From NCBI GenBank assembly GCA_947631035.1, contig CANRJW010000004.1, positions 1-57,076 on the forward strand: a DNA stretch of 57,076 nucleotides, given 5' to 3'. This stretch comes from an uncultured Bacilli bacterium. Lineage in GTDB: Bacteria; Bacillota_I; Bacilli_A; RF39; UBA660. A program made the translations under genes and the position numbers. The first letter of the stretch is position 1, and each line of letters begins with the position of its first letter. The notes beneath the pieces are model-generated. The model had not been told where the DNA came from, searched no databases, and was given only the letters and a program-made list of their open reading frames with translations. This document shows, in pieces, positions 16,657-24,793 of this stretch.

Positions 16657-17904
16657 TTATTGTAAACGATTTTTCATTAAATAATCAATGGCTTTTAAAA
16701 CGCCAATTTTTCCATATTCATAAGTAAGACCGCCTTGTTGATAGGCAATAAAAGGTTCTCTTAAAGGGCCATCACAAGATAGCTCAATACTGCTCCCTTG
16801 AGTAAAAGAACCACTTGCCATAATAATTTGGTCGTCATATCCAGGCATATCTCCAGGAATAGGTAAAAAGGCTGAGTCAATGGGAGAACCACTTTGAATT
16901 CCTTGGCAATATAAAATTAAATCTTCTTTATTATGAAAGATAATATTTTCCACAATATCAGCGCGTTCTTCGTTGTATTTTGGCTCGACCATAAAGCCTA
17001 ATTTTTCTAGCATCAGACTTGTGAATATCGCCGTTTTAAGACTACTTGCTACAACACTTGGCGCGAAAAACAAGCCTTGAAGAATACTTTTATTGATGCC
17101 TAGTGTTGGGCCAACTTCTTTTCCTTCTCCAGGAAGTGTCAAGCGTTCTCCACAAAGTTCTACTAAATCTTTTCTTCCGACAATATAGGCTCCATTGGGA
17201 GCAATCCCTCCACCTAGGTTTTTAATTAAGGAACCGACAACAATATCTGCTCCCACTTCGCTTGGTTCTATTTTGGAAACAAACTCACAATAGCAATTGT
17301 CCACCATGATAATGACTTCTTTATCAATTTCTTTAATAAATTTAATTACTTTTTCTAGTTTTTCAATTGTAATACTTTTTCTTGTTGAATAACCTTTGCT
17401 TCTTTGAATTTCAATGACTTTTACTTTATGCGTTTTTAAATATTCTTCTATTTTTGGATAATCAAAATTATCGTCCACTAAATCAATTTGGTCATAGAAA
17501 ATTCCAAAAGATTTTAAAGAACTCTTATTTTCTTTAATCCCAATTACTTCGTGTAACGTATCGTAGGGAAGTCCCGTTATGGATAGTAGTAAATCGTTAG
17601 GGCGAAGTAGGGCAAATAAGCAAGTGGATAGTGCATGGGAACCTGATACCATTTGACATCTTACCAAAGCATCTTCCGTTTTAAAAATATGGGCGTAGAT
17701 TTTTTCAATTGTATCTCTTCCGACATCGTTATAACCATAACCACTAGTACTTAAGAAGGCACTTTCATTTAGTTCACTATTCCAGAATGCTTCAATGACT
17801 TTTTGGGAATTAAAACTACAGATTTCTTCTACTTTTTCATATATAGGTTGTAGTTCTTTTTCAACTGTTTTAGCTAAATCTAGTATTTTTTCATTTGCTA
17901 TCAT
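16657..17904 (-). CDS. PLP-dependent Met gamma-lyase-like / aluminium-resistance family protein (YnbB-like)
   Basis: A 415-residue fold-type I PLP enzyme of the Met_gamma_lyase family (PF06838). Visible features: GYGYNDVGRDTIEKIYAHIF near the N-terminus, QMVSGSHALSTCLFALLRPND in the cofactor domain, the strand with VDNCYCEF, and GSLIKNLGGGIAPNGAYIVG, whose Lys should form the PLP aldimine. The C-terminus carries the family's FTQGSSIELSCDGP. The physiological reaction is unclear; members are often called cystathionine beta-lyase or aluminium-resistance protein. It overlaps the SDR gene by 4 bp (translational coupling). Confidence 0.85.
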   Translation of the reverse strand: MIANEKILDLAKTVEKELQPIYEKVEEICSFNSQKVIEAFWNSELNESAFLSTSGYGYNDVGRDTIEKIYAHIFKTEDALVRCQMVSGSHALSTCLFALLRPNDLLLSITGLPYDTLHEVIGIKENKSSLKSFGIFYDQIDLVDDNFDYPKIEEYLKTHKVKVIEIQRSKGYSTRKSITIEKLEKVIKFIKEIDKEVIIMVDNCYCEFVSKIEPSEVGADIVVGSLIKNLGGGIAPNGAYIVGRKDLVELCGERLTLPGEGKEVGPTLGINKSILQGLFFAPSVVASSLKTAIFTSLMLEKLGFMVEPKYNEERADIVENIIFHNKEDLILYCQGIQSGSPIDSAFLPIPGDMPGYDDQIIMASGSFTQGSSIELSCDGPLREPFIAYQQGGLTYEYGKIGVLKAIDYLMKNRLQ

Positions 17905-18638
17905 TTTAAACCACCATCCACTCTTATGATACTGCCATTTATATAGCTCGCGTCCTCACTTGCTAAAAAGGCAACAACACTCGCAATTTCTTCTGGCTTG
18001 CCAAAACGTTTTAATAAAATATGACTTTCCTCTTCTTTTTTGTATTCCTCATCCATTTCTTTATTCATGTCGGTATCAACCCAACCAGGGGCAATAGTAT
18101 TTACACGAATAAAAGGGGCGTATTCTTGGGCTAAATTTTTGGTTAAAGAGATGACCCCCGATTTTGAAGCATCATAATCTAAACTATAGGGATAATATGT
18201 ATCGATGCCATTGGTCGAAGAAATGTTAATAATATTTCCTTTTTTTTGCTTTAGCATATACTTGGCAACTTCTCTTGAAACTAAGAAGGTTCCGATTAAA
18301 TTGACCTCTAAAATACGTTTAAAATCCGTTATTTTTTTATCTTCAACTAAAGTATCTATAGCAATTCCAGCATTGTTCACTAAGCAATCGATGTGGCTAA
18401 ACTTTTGAATAGAGGCTTCGACCATTTTTTCTACCTCCATTTCATTTGCAACATCAGCTTGTATAGCAAATACTTCGATATGGTATTTTTCTTCTAGTTC
18501 GTTTTTTAAAAGTTGAGCTTCTTCTTTACTATGGATATAATTTAGAACAACATTATAATTTAAAGAAGCAAATTTTTTGGCAATTGATGCACCTATACCA
18601 CGACTGGCGCCCGTAATTAAGACAACTTTTTTATCCAT
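17901..18638 (-). CDS. Short-chain dehydrogenase/reductase (FabG-like)
   Basis: A 245-residue classical SDR using NAD(P)H. TGASRGIGASIA is the cofactor-binding glycine motif, NNAG stabilises the core, and the catalytic set is Ser in NISSTNG, Tyr and Lys in YDASKSG; IAPGWVDTDM follows as in FabG. A role as 3-oxoacyl-ACP reductase is possible, but there is no fatty-acid cluster, so the substrate is open. AGGTGG before ATG 18638 sets the start; the ATG at 18656 precedes the ribosome site. It is translationally coupled to the PLP enzyme gene. Confidence 0.85.
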   Translation of the reverse strand: MDKKVVLITGASRGIGASIAKKFASLNYNVVLNYIHSKEEAQLLKNELEEKYHIEVFAIQADVANEMEVEKMVEASIQKFSHIDCLVNNAGIAIDTLVEDKKITDFKRILEVNLIGTFLVSREVAKYMLKQKKGNIINISSTNGIDTYYPYSLDYDASKSGVISLTKNLAQEYAPFIRVNTIAPGWVDTDMNKEMDEEYKKEEESHILLKRFGKPEEIASVVAFLASEDASYINGSIIRVDGGLK

Positions 18639-18749
18639 TTGTAACCACCTAGACATATCTTAACACAAAAAGGACAAACGCACTACTTATTTTCTATTCT
18701 TATTTGCTATTTAATTTTTTCAAATTAAAACTAAATTATGGTTCAAGGT

Positions 18750-18776
18750 AAAATGGCAACAAGTTGTTGCCATTTT
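18750..18776 (-). terminator. Terminator after the frameshifted surface gene
   Basis: A near-perfect palindrome with arms AAAATGGCAACA and TGTTGCCATTTT; the T-rich end on the minus strand serves the gene ending at 18785. Confidence 0.75.
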
Positions 18777-18784
18777 AGATAATT

Positions 18785-20093
18785 TTATTCTGCAATGCTG
18801 ATGCGATAAGGATTACCTTTTGTACCTTCACCACTTTTATATTGGACTTTATTTGCTAAGTAAAAAGTAGGACGAATTCCAAAATAGTGGGTAGAATATT
18901 TTATAACAGCAGCACTAAAATTGAGTGTTGAAGTACCATAATAACCATAATAGCGACTTGCATAACCATTCCTATTATTATCATGCGCTTCGGAAGTAAT
19001 GAACCATTCTGCTCCCTGATTTTCCTTAAAAATATATAACCAAGACTCCTTTATATTCAATGATGCTGAACTACCCGTATTTATGTTTTCAACCCAGTGT
19101 TCTTTAGACAATGAATAAGCTAAATCGCTGGGATAGATTAATCCTATATTAGTCGAAATCGCTTTAGATGCATCTGTGCTATATAAAGGTGGGGTTGTAC
19201 TTCTTTCAGTTGTATATAAACTTTCACTATTATAAGTAGCTATATTATTATTTAAAGCACCCAAATACCATACTGCATTTTCAATATATTTTTGATAGGT
19301 TTCAGTTAAACTATTCCAATACACTCCATTTAAAACTTTAGTATTTAAATCACTTTTTTCCCAGCGATTATCTACATTTGATAAACTTGTCCAATTATAT
19401 CCACCCTCTGTTGTTGGAGTATATGGACCTTTATTTAATAATTTACTTTCCTCTTCCGTATAAAAATCTGCTTTTATAAGTTTTACTCGATATTCATAAG
19501 CTCCATCTATTTCACTTTGGGTTGGTATAACTCCTATAATTCGATATAAATTATCGTCAGGGCAAGTTTCATCTTCACTTCCAAAGCATACATAGTTATC
19601 TGGATTGCTTCCAGTATAGCGATAATCTGTAGTAGCATTATCTCCTGTTTGTTCCGTTTTTTCATGCGTTGCTTTTACTAGATTTTCATTTTCTTCTACT
19701 TTATCCATTAAATAAGAACTAAATGGTTTTATGAATCCGATTGTGCAATTTATTTTTTTATTCTTGTTCGGAGTAATATTAAATAATCCCCATTTATCAT
19801 TATCCCATTCGGCTGTTGCATTATTTTGACATTTGACACTAACTCCATATAATCTTGAATCTTTTGATGGAAACTCATCTGTTTGTGTAACACCATCAAT
19901 TGTATAAGCAAGATTAATATCTCTACTTGCAAAATCTGGTACTGTTCCTTTTAATACATCAAAAGTTTTTCTTTCTTCATACATAGCAAAACTTGCTTAG
20001 ACTTATACCTCCGATTATTATTACTATTGCTATTATACTTACAATTATAATTTGTTTTTGTTTCTTGTTTTTATTAAACTTTTCTAATTTCAT
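18785..20093 (-). pseudogene. Surface protein C, MYEEK-type, frameshifted in the membrane segment
   Basis: ATG 20093 (RBS GGAGG) opens MKLEKFNKNKKQKQ and a membrane helix as in the 50.2-kb paralogue. Near 20000 the sequence reads CTAAGCAAG where the paralogue has CTAATCGCAAG, a 2-bp loss, and the frame then ends at TGA. The 400-residue downstream frame is intact from MYEERKTFDVLKG: the family beta domain (YGVSVKCQNNATAEWDN), then a C-terminal domain with YRYTGSNPDNYVCFG, LYRIIGVIPTQ, WYLGALNN and HYFGIRPTFYLAN. It has no FGE-like domain. Two divergent HTH-type neighbours elsewhere suggest regulation by the gene at 20204. A sequencing error cannot be excluded. Confidence 0.75.
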
Positions 20094-20105
20094 AATACCT
20101 CCAAT

Positions 20106-20179
20106 GAGGCATTCTTGCCCTATTAATACTCTAACATAATGGGGCATACTTGTCAATGTTCAGATGAGGCAAACTTGCT
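20106..20179. promoter_or_regulatory. Three operator-like repeats between surface gene C and its divergent HTH gene
   Basis: Sites GAGGCATTCTTGCC (20106-20119), GGGGCATACTTGTC (20141-20154) and GAGGCAAACTTGCT (20166-20179) share the imperfect palindrome GGCAnnCTTGCC. They fill the space between two divergent starts. Confidence 0.65.
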
Positions 20180-20203
20180 ACAATTTTTTTAGGTGAAATA
20201 CAA

Positions 20204-20416
20204 ATGTTAAAAGAGTATAGAAAGAGAATCAATATGTCTCAAGAGCAATTAGAAAAGCTAACAAACATCGACCGAAAAACAATTTTTAGAATTGAAAATA
20301 ATATTAATATTCCTTTATTAGATACTTTTGCTAAAATCGCTATTGCTCTTAATATGAGCGACAAAGAAATCGCTGAAGAAGTTAAGAAATCTGTTACTAT
20401 CAATAAAAACAAATAA
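20204..20416 (+). CDS. Cro/C1-type HTH regulator
   Basis: A 70-residue, single-domain DNA-binding protein. LKEYRKRINMSQEQLEKLTNIDRKTIFRIENN contains the helix-turn-helix, and IPLLDTFAKIAIALNM completes the five-helix fold, followed by a short basic tail. AGGTGA lies 7 bases before ATG 20204. It is divergent from surface gene C with three palindromic repeats between them, so it probably controls that gene and itself. Confidence 0.85.
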   Translation: MLKEYRKRINMSQEQLEKLTNIDRKTIFRIENNINIPLLDTFAKIAIALNMSDKEIAEEVKKSVTINKNK

Positions 20417-20420
20417 CATA

Positions 20421-20456
20421 AAAAAACTCTTTTTCATTTTAAAAAGGGTTTTTATT
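20421..20456. terminator. Bidirectional terminator
   Basis: AAAAACTCTTTTT and AAAAAGGGTTTTT arms around a short loop, between convergent genes. Confidence 0.65.
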
Positions 20457-20715
20457 TATTGGTATTATGATAGTAATTAAATTCTTGTAAATCTCTAGCC
20501 ACTTCGTCTAAAGTTTCGTCCATTCCATCACTATCTTCTAAAGCATCATTAATTAAAAATAAAATTTCAGAAACACTTCCACAATTTTGATAAGGTATAT
20601 GATTTAATTCTAAGATGTCTCTTTGATATTCTTTTAAGTACAACTTATCATTTATTTTTACTAAATGATTCTTTTGAATTGTATTTTCTACTACTTGGTC
20701 TAATTCTTTTTTCAT
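20452..20715 (-). CDS. Unknown small acidic protein
   Basis: An 87-residue soluble protein, not recognised. The N-terminal half contains VKINDKLYLKEYQRDILELNHIPYQNCGSV and the C-terminal half is acidic (NDALEDSDGMDETLDEVARDLQEFN), probably helical. AGGTGACAT precedes the ATG. It is the last of three closely spaced minus-strand genes (22189 to 20452). Confidence 0.6.
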   Translation of the reverse strand: MKKELDQVVENTIQKNHLVKINDKLYLKEYQRDILELNHIPYQNCGSVSEILFLINDALEDSDGMDETLDEVARDLQEFNYYHNTNK

Positions 20716-20730
20716 ATGTCACCTATCCTT

Positions 20731-20898
20731 TTAATCCGTATTTCTTTTTTCTAGTTCTTGAATTAATTCTAGAATTTCTTGTTTTTTTTCTTTTGAAACT
20801 TTTTCATATAACATTTTTAAGTAATCAATTTTTTCTTCTAGAGTAGAAGAATCTTCTGTTATCAAACGATATTGGTTTTTCATATTATTTTCTTTCAT
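20731..20898 (-). CDS. Unknown 55-residue coiled-coil protein
   Basis: ATG 20898 (MKENN) or the in-frame ATG 20883 (MKNQY). AAGGAG lies ten bases before the first. The protein is highly charged: EEKIDYLKMLYEKVSKE and KQEILELIQELEKRN form a likely helical hairpin. Its start overlaps the 3' end of the gene at 20885 by 14 bp, and it ends 15 bp before the next gene, so it belongs to the same operon. Confidence 0.6.
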   Translation of the reverse strand: MKENNMKNQYRLITEDSSTLEEKIDYLKMLYEKVSKEKKQEILELIQELEKRNTD

Positions 20899-22189
20899 AT
20901 TCTTGATTCTCCTTTTTACTTAAGTAATTTCTCATGCTTTCTATTTTCTCTAAATCTTGTTGAATAAATTTTTGGGTTAAATTACGTTTATACTTACATG
21001 ATAATGCATAGAGGTGAAAAGAATCTAATTGTTCGAGTTGTACTTGTAATTGATTTTTTTGGTCTGTTAAACATGAGAATAATGTATTTGTATATAGGGA
21101 ATTGTTTAAAATAGAGAGTAACTCATTTTCAGGCATTTTTCTTAAAGAACGAAATAAAGCATAAGAGTAAAAATGTTTTATATCGGCATGTAAGTCACTA
21201 GGAAATTGTTTTAAAGAATCATTAAATTCTTTTAGTAAGGTGTGAAAATCTTTTTTAGAGCCATTTTCATTGTATATCTTTCTTAAAATCCCCTTATTTT
21301 CTTCAGGATGTTTTAGAAGCATACGGTCTACATATTTTTCAAAAAAATCACTTTGACTTTCTTGGGTACTTTTTATATATTCATGAGCACTTCCTGATTG
21401 AAAATAGGATTCTTCAAACTTCTTCCAAGGGCTGTATACTTTAAAGTTTGGATTTATTTTTAAGATTTCTTCTTTGGCTTTTTTTAAACCATATAAATAG
21501 GCATTGTTTTCTTCTTTTAAATCTGCATAATAGTAATTTTCTATTTTCGGATTATGAAGACAGTTTTGAAAAGCTTTGGTTATAGCAAATTGTAATATGT
21601 TTACTTTAAAGCATTCAGGATTTTCTTCTAATTCACCGACAATCATATGGTATTGTTCATGATAAAGCATATCAAAAAGTTCATAAATATTTTTTGTATT
21701 ACTCATTAATACAGATGGTTTGGAAATTCCCAAATGGTGCATGGTTCCATCAAAATATGTTTTGGCATCTCCTGGTTCATGTTCTAAATTAAAAATTGCA
21801 ATAGGATATTGTAAGTCTTGTTGGATTCTATCGATAACTGCATCAGCTAGAATAGGGTAGTAATCTTTTAAAACAAATGAATTGGGATGGTTCATTAAAT
21901 AATCTAAAATTCCTTTTCTTAAGATATTTAATAAAGGATATTTGTTGGTATAAGATTTAAAATATTTTTGAATAAAATCTGCTAGTAAAAATATTTGCTC
22001 TTCATTGGCGTTTTGGATATCTTTTTCTACTTGACTTAGAAAGGTTTCTCCTTGGAAAGGAAATTTGCTAAAAGATTCATTAAACATAGTTGGAGAAAAA
22101 TATTGTATTAACATCTCTAAATCAGGATGAATGGTATATAGGTAATTGTTAATATCTTTTAATGAAATTAGAAATTCTATACTATTCAT
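20885..22189 (-). CDS. Unknown protein with an HEXXH motif
   Basis: A 434-residue, mostly helical soluble protein with no family recognised. LFDMLYHEQYHMIVGELEENPE (about residues 169-190) contains HEQYH, which fits the HEXXH zinc-peptidase signature, with Glu residues a short distance downstream as possible third ligands. No signal peptide or membrane segment, so any peptidase activity would be cytoplasmic. It heads an operon with two small unknown genes. The motif could be coincidental; only one is seen and no further protease features are clear. Confidence 0.55.
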   Translation of the reverse strand: MNSIEFLISLKDINNYLYTIHPDLEMLIQYFSPTMFNESFSKFPFQGETFLSQVEKDIQNANEEQIFLLADFIQKYFKSYTNKYPLLNILRKGILDYLMNHPNSFVLKDYYPILADAVIDRIQQDLQYPIAIFNLEHEPGDAKTYFDGTMHHLGISKPSVLMSNTKNIYELFDMLYHEQYHMIVGELEENPECFKVNILQFAITKAFQNCLHNPKIENYYYADLKEENNAYLYGLKKAKEEILKINPNFKVYSPWKKFEESYFQSGSAHEYIKSTQESQSDFFEKYVDRMLLKHPEENKGILRKIYNENGSKKDFHTLLKEFNDSLKQFPSDLHADIKHFYSYALFRSLRKMPENELLSILNNSLYTNTLFSCLTDQKNQLQVQLEQLDSFHLYALSCKYKRNLTQKFIQQDLEKIESMRNYLSKKENQEYERK

Positions 22190-22221
22190 ATTTTATACCT
22201 CTATTATGATTTTATCATGTT

Positions 22222-22253
22222 TTAAAAAAAAGGCAAGAATTGTAGTTCTGCCT
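22222..22253 (-). terminator. Terminator
   Basis: On the minus strand GGCAGAA and TTCTTGCC pair, followed by eight T. It lies downstream of the gene ending at 22303. Confidence 0.65.
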
Positions 22254-22285
22254 CTGGTTATATACTTTGCTCAAAAAGAAAAAGT

Positions 22286-22302
22286 AGAGTTTTCTACTCT
22301 TT
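22286..22302 (-). terminator. Terminator immediately after the gene at 22303
   Basis: AGTAGA-AAAC-TCTACT followed by T-rich sequence on the minus strand. This is the first of two terminators in tandem. Confidence 0.6.
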
Positions 22303-23007
22303 CTAATTAAAACTTATTGTACTGATTAAATCAATTAACTGTGCATCAGAATAGTCTTTACTCCAAATGTGAAGAAAATAACTGTCTTCATTGTGATATA
22401 TATAGGCGGTTTTATCACCATTTGCTTCCATAATATAGCCTTTATAATCTCCATCAATTAATGTTACTTTTTGAATATTCATCATAATGATAAGGGTAGC
22501 ATTGTATAGGGTATGGGCTCTTTTTATAGTTTGAAAACTACTAAAAATATTCACTTTTTTACCTACATTTTGGACTAAATACTCATATAATTCATAATCG
22601 GTTTTAATGCTATTTTTATCTAAATCTTTGGCTAAATTATAGGGAAGGTTTGGAACTTCTGCATTTTCTTTTACGTAGGCAAGTAAACTATCGACTGGTT
22701 CTTTGCTAATTGTAATGCGTATATCGCTATCTTTTATGTTGTACGTTGTTGAAATTGGTTGTCCATTATTTTCAAGATTTTCAAAATCATTTCGGATTTT
22801 CATATCTTCAAATGTTAAATAGTTTTCGATGGTGCTTGTTGACTTGCGAATCGTAATTGTCTCTGGGTTGTTAAAGGCTTCTGTGGCATCTTTAAAAGAA
22901 TCAGGAAGTTTTGGTAATGTGCTTATTAATACAATTTTTGCTCCAAAATAAATGGCAACGGCAACAAGAAGAACAACAATAAGAATAATTTTTGTACTTT
23001 TTTTCAT
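22303..23007 (-). CDS. Unknown membrane-anchored extracytoplasmic protein
   Basis: A 234-residue protein, family not recognised. A Lys-rich start and one N-terminal membrane helix (IILIVVLLVAVAIYFGAKIVLI) precede an outside domain of about 200 residues with alternating strands (ITIRKSTSTIENYLTFEDM, YKGYIMEANGDKTAYIYHNED). There is no lipobox, so it is anchored by the helix. Its promoter region is nearly identical to that of the next upstream gene at 23373, suggesting a shared expression programme. Confidence 0.6.
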   Translation of the reverse strand: MKKSTKIILIVVLLVAVAIYFGAKIVLISTLPKLPDSFKDATEAFNNPETITIRKSTSTIENYLTFEDMKIRNDFENLENNGQPISTTYNIKDSDIRITISKEPVDSLLAYVKENAEVPNLPYNLAKDLDKNSIKTDYELYEYLVQNVGKKVNIFSSFQTIKRAHTLYNATLIIMMNIQKVTLIDGDYKGYIMEANGDKTAYIYHNEDSYFLHIWSKDYSDAQLIDLISTISFN

Positions 23008-23029
23008 TTGTAACCTACTTTCTATTTTA

Positions 23030-23058
23030 AGTATACTTTAGAACAAAAAGAAATGCAA
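23030..23058 (-). promoter_or_regulatory. Promoter of the gene at 23007
   Basis: TTGCAT (23053-23058), 17-bp spacer, TATACT (23030-23035) on the minus strand. The region is repeated at 23396-23424. Confidence 0.75.
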
Positions 23059-23067
23059 GAAGACATG

Positions 23068-23089
23068 AAAAAAACTCCTAAATGGAGTT
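23068..23089 (-). terminator. Terminator of the Cys-rich small protein gene
   Basis: AACTCC-ATTTA-GGAGTT followed by a T run on the minus strand. Confidence 0.7.
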
Positions 23090-23145
23090 ACATCCAGATA
23101 AACATGTATCATTTTAGGAATTAATCGTTCACCTTTTTTAAAAAA

Positions 23146-23373
23146 TTATTCCTTATTCATATTTCGGCACTTAACCTTTTGAATTTCATTATTTTCATCC
23201 ATATAGATACAATCACAAGTTTTTTTATTGCATTCACAACTTATAGCAAGTGAACATGGAGTGCAATTAGGACAACTTTTTTTAAAAATCAAAAAACCAA
23301 TCACAGAAACAATAACAATTAAAACACAACCCATACAAATTAAAACCTTTTTCTTTTTTAAAATTTTTTTCAT
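23146..23373 (-). CDS. Small Cys-rich membrane protein
   Basis: 75 residues: a basic start, one membrane helix (VLICMGCVLIVIVSVIGFLIF), then about 45 residues with eight cysteines outside or inside the cell (SCPNCTPCS, CECNKKTCDC, VKC). No family recognised. The cysteine pattern suggests metal binding or disulfides. The small membrane protein at 30542-30790 has the same plan and may be a distant relative. It has its own strong promoter. Confidence 0.6.
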   Translation of the reverse strand: MKKILKKKKVLICMGCVLIVIVSVIGFLIFKKSCPNCTPCSLAISCECNKKTCDCIYMDENNEIQKVKCRNMNKE

Positions 23374-23395
23374 TTACTACCTACTTTCTGTTTTA

Positions 23396-23424
23396 AGTAT
23401 ACTTTGGAGTAAAAAGAAATGCAA
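23396..23424 (-). promoter_or_regulatory. Promoter of the small Cys-rich gene
   Basis: TTGCAT (23419-23424), 17-bp spacer, TATACT (23396-23401) on the minus strand; a near copy of the promoter at 23030-23058. Confidence 0.75.
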
Positions 23425-23436
23425 GAAAACATGAAA

Positions 23437-23792
23437 AAAAATTAAAAAACTCCAAAATAGAGTCGCACCCTATCTATCAATTTTTAAACTCAACATATTT
23501 TTAATTCTAATTTGACTATTCACAAAAACTAATAAAAATATTGCGTTTTCACAAAGAAGACTTTAAAATAAATTTAAGAAAAGGAAAAATATGAGTTATT
23601 TCTCAAAAATTTTAGAATATTTGGGAAAATTAAAAAACATTTCATGAAGCGAATTAGTGTTTAAAATTAATATTAATTTCGGGTATTGTATAAAATATCG
23701 GAAATTGTTTCTGGTATTATGCAAATAGCGGAAGAAAATCGCTTTTTTTCCTGTATTGTATATTTGTAAGAAAATTATTATTAGAATAGGAA
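23437..23792. other. Intergenic region with three imperfect repeats upstream of the MazF-like gene
   Basis: No ORF is seen. Very AT-rich. Three related stretches start at about 23682, 23713 and 23752 (GGTATTGTATAAAATA, GGTATTATGCAAATA, TGTATTGTATATTTG), the first two continuing into CGGAA. They could be operators for the downstream toxin-like locus, but this is weak. Confidence 0.35.
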
Positions 23793-24306
23793 GTGAGTAA
23801 ATTGAGTGTTGGTATTAAAACTAACAAGATAGATATTGCTTGTAACATATTTAAAAAAGTAAACGAAAGTGGGCATTCTAAATTTGCCAAATTAGATGAT
23901 TGGTTAGAAAAAGAAAGTGTTATCTACAATAATGAAATACAAAATTTACAGCCTAAATATTTAAAATATAAAAAGGGTCAATTAATAAAGGTAGATTTTG
24001 GTGTTAATATAGGTAGTGAATTAAGTCATACCCATTTTGCGATAGTTTTAAATGGTGATGATACAGCAAGCACAGATAATGTAACAGTATTACCATTAAC
24101 ATCAAAAGATGGATACAGAAGAATCAAAATTAGGTTGTATTATAAGCGGTAGGAAATATAAAAATAATACTACCTATGGAATGATTACTCAAATAAAAAC
24201 AATAAGCAAAAAAAGAATACTACTAAACGATAAAAAATACATATGTGATGAGTCAATTTTAAAGAAAATAAACATTGCAATAGCAAATTACCTCATAAAA
24301 AATTGA
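23793..24306 (+). pseudogene. MazF/PemK-type endoribonuclease toxin, frameshifted
   Basis: The first frame (23793-24152) has an N-terminal helical extension and then KKGQLIKVDFGVNIGSELS, HFAIVLNGDD and VTVLPLTSK, the start of a PemK/MazF fold. It ends early at TAG. The remainder continues in the +1 frame up to 24306: YGMITQIKTISKKRIL, which is the family's conserved late motif, then a final helix. Removing one A from the AAAA near 24128-24131 joins the frames into one protein of about 170 residues. AGGAAGTGAG precedes TTG 23802, which may be the true start. No antitoxin gene adjoins it. Confidence 0.7.
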
Positions 24307-24331
24307 CTTTATGAATAAAATATAGTATATT
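24303..24331 (+). promoter_or_regulatory. Strong promoter of a candidate small RNA
   Basis: TTGACT (24303-24308), 17-bp spacer, TATATT (24326-24331). The next coding start does not match it, but a structured RNA follows directly. Confidence 0.75.
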
Positions 24332-24337
24332 ACTTAT

Positions 24338-24426
24338 GCAATTAATTAAATTGTGTAATTGAGTCCTAACGGACATTCGGCAGTATGCCGAGAATTTGAT
24401 AGATACCATATTTGGTATCTCTTTTT
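24338..24426 (+). ncRNA. Candidate small RNA with three hairpins
   Basis: Starting about seven bases after a near-consensus promoter, about 88 nt contain hairpin GTCC/GGAC (24363-24374), hairpin TCGGCA/TGCCGA (24377-24391), and a terminator hairpin AGATACC/GGTATCT (24401-24420) followed by T6. No ORF lies inside. No known RNA family recognised; it could be a free sRNA or an attenuated leader for the short frame at 24484. Confidence 0.6.
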
Positions 24427-24518
24427 TATTTAAATATAAATAAATGAATATATAAAATTTTTATTAGAATAGGAAGTGAGTAAATGAAAAAAGAATTAGA
24501 AAAAAAGAATTAAATGAT

Positions 24519-24566
24519 ATTGACAGATAAGGCGAAAAAAGAGTGTCTTATCTGTCAATTTTTTTA
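24519..24566 (+). terminator. Long-stem terminator after a decayed short frame
   Basis: ATTGACAGATAAG (24519-24531) pairs perfectly with CTTATCTGTCAAT (24547-24559), then T7. Just upstream, a copy of the MazF-like gene's leader (TTAGAATAGGAAGTGAGTAAA) precedes a frame of only nine codons (MKKELEKKN), apparently a deletion remnant. Confidence 0.75.
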
Positions 24567-24603
24567 TATTTTTTCTAAAAATTAAGACCTAAATAAGACC
24601 TAA

Positions 24604-24636
24604 AAAAAATTAAAACTCCCTAAAATAGGGAGTTTA
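24604..24636 (-). terminator. Terminator of tRNA-Asn
   Basis: AAACTCCC/GGGAGTTT arms followed by T-rich sequence on the minus strand, 9 bp past the tRNA. Confidence 0.75.
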
Positions 24637-24644
24637 TAACATAC

Positions 24645-24720
24645 TGGCGCCCGATGTAGGACTCGAACCTACGACCTAACGGTTAACAGCCGTGCGCTCT
24701 ACCGACTGAGCTAATCGGGC
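24645..24720 (-). tRNA. tRNA-Asn (GTT)
   Basis: A 76-nt cloverleaf starting GCCCGATTAGCTCAG with encoded CCA; the anticodon loop CTGTTAA gives GTT. A single-gene transcript with its own promoter and terminator. Confidence 0.95.
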
Positions 24721-24731
24721 AGTACACTCAA

Positions 24732-24761
24732 ATTATATATTATTATTATAGAAAATGTCAA
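24732..24761 (-). promoter_or_regulatory. Promoter of tRNA-Asn
   Basis: TTGACA (24756-24761), 18-bp spacer, TATAAT (24732-24737) on the minus strand. Confidence 0.75.
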
Positions 24762-24793
24762 CTATTTTTATACCAAAAATAGGTGATTTGGCT

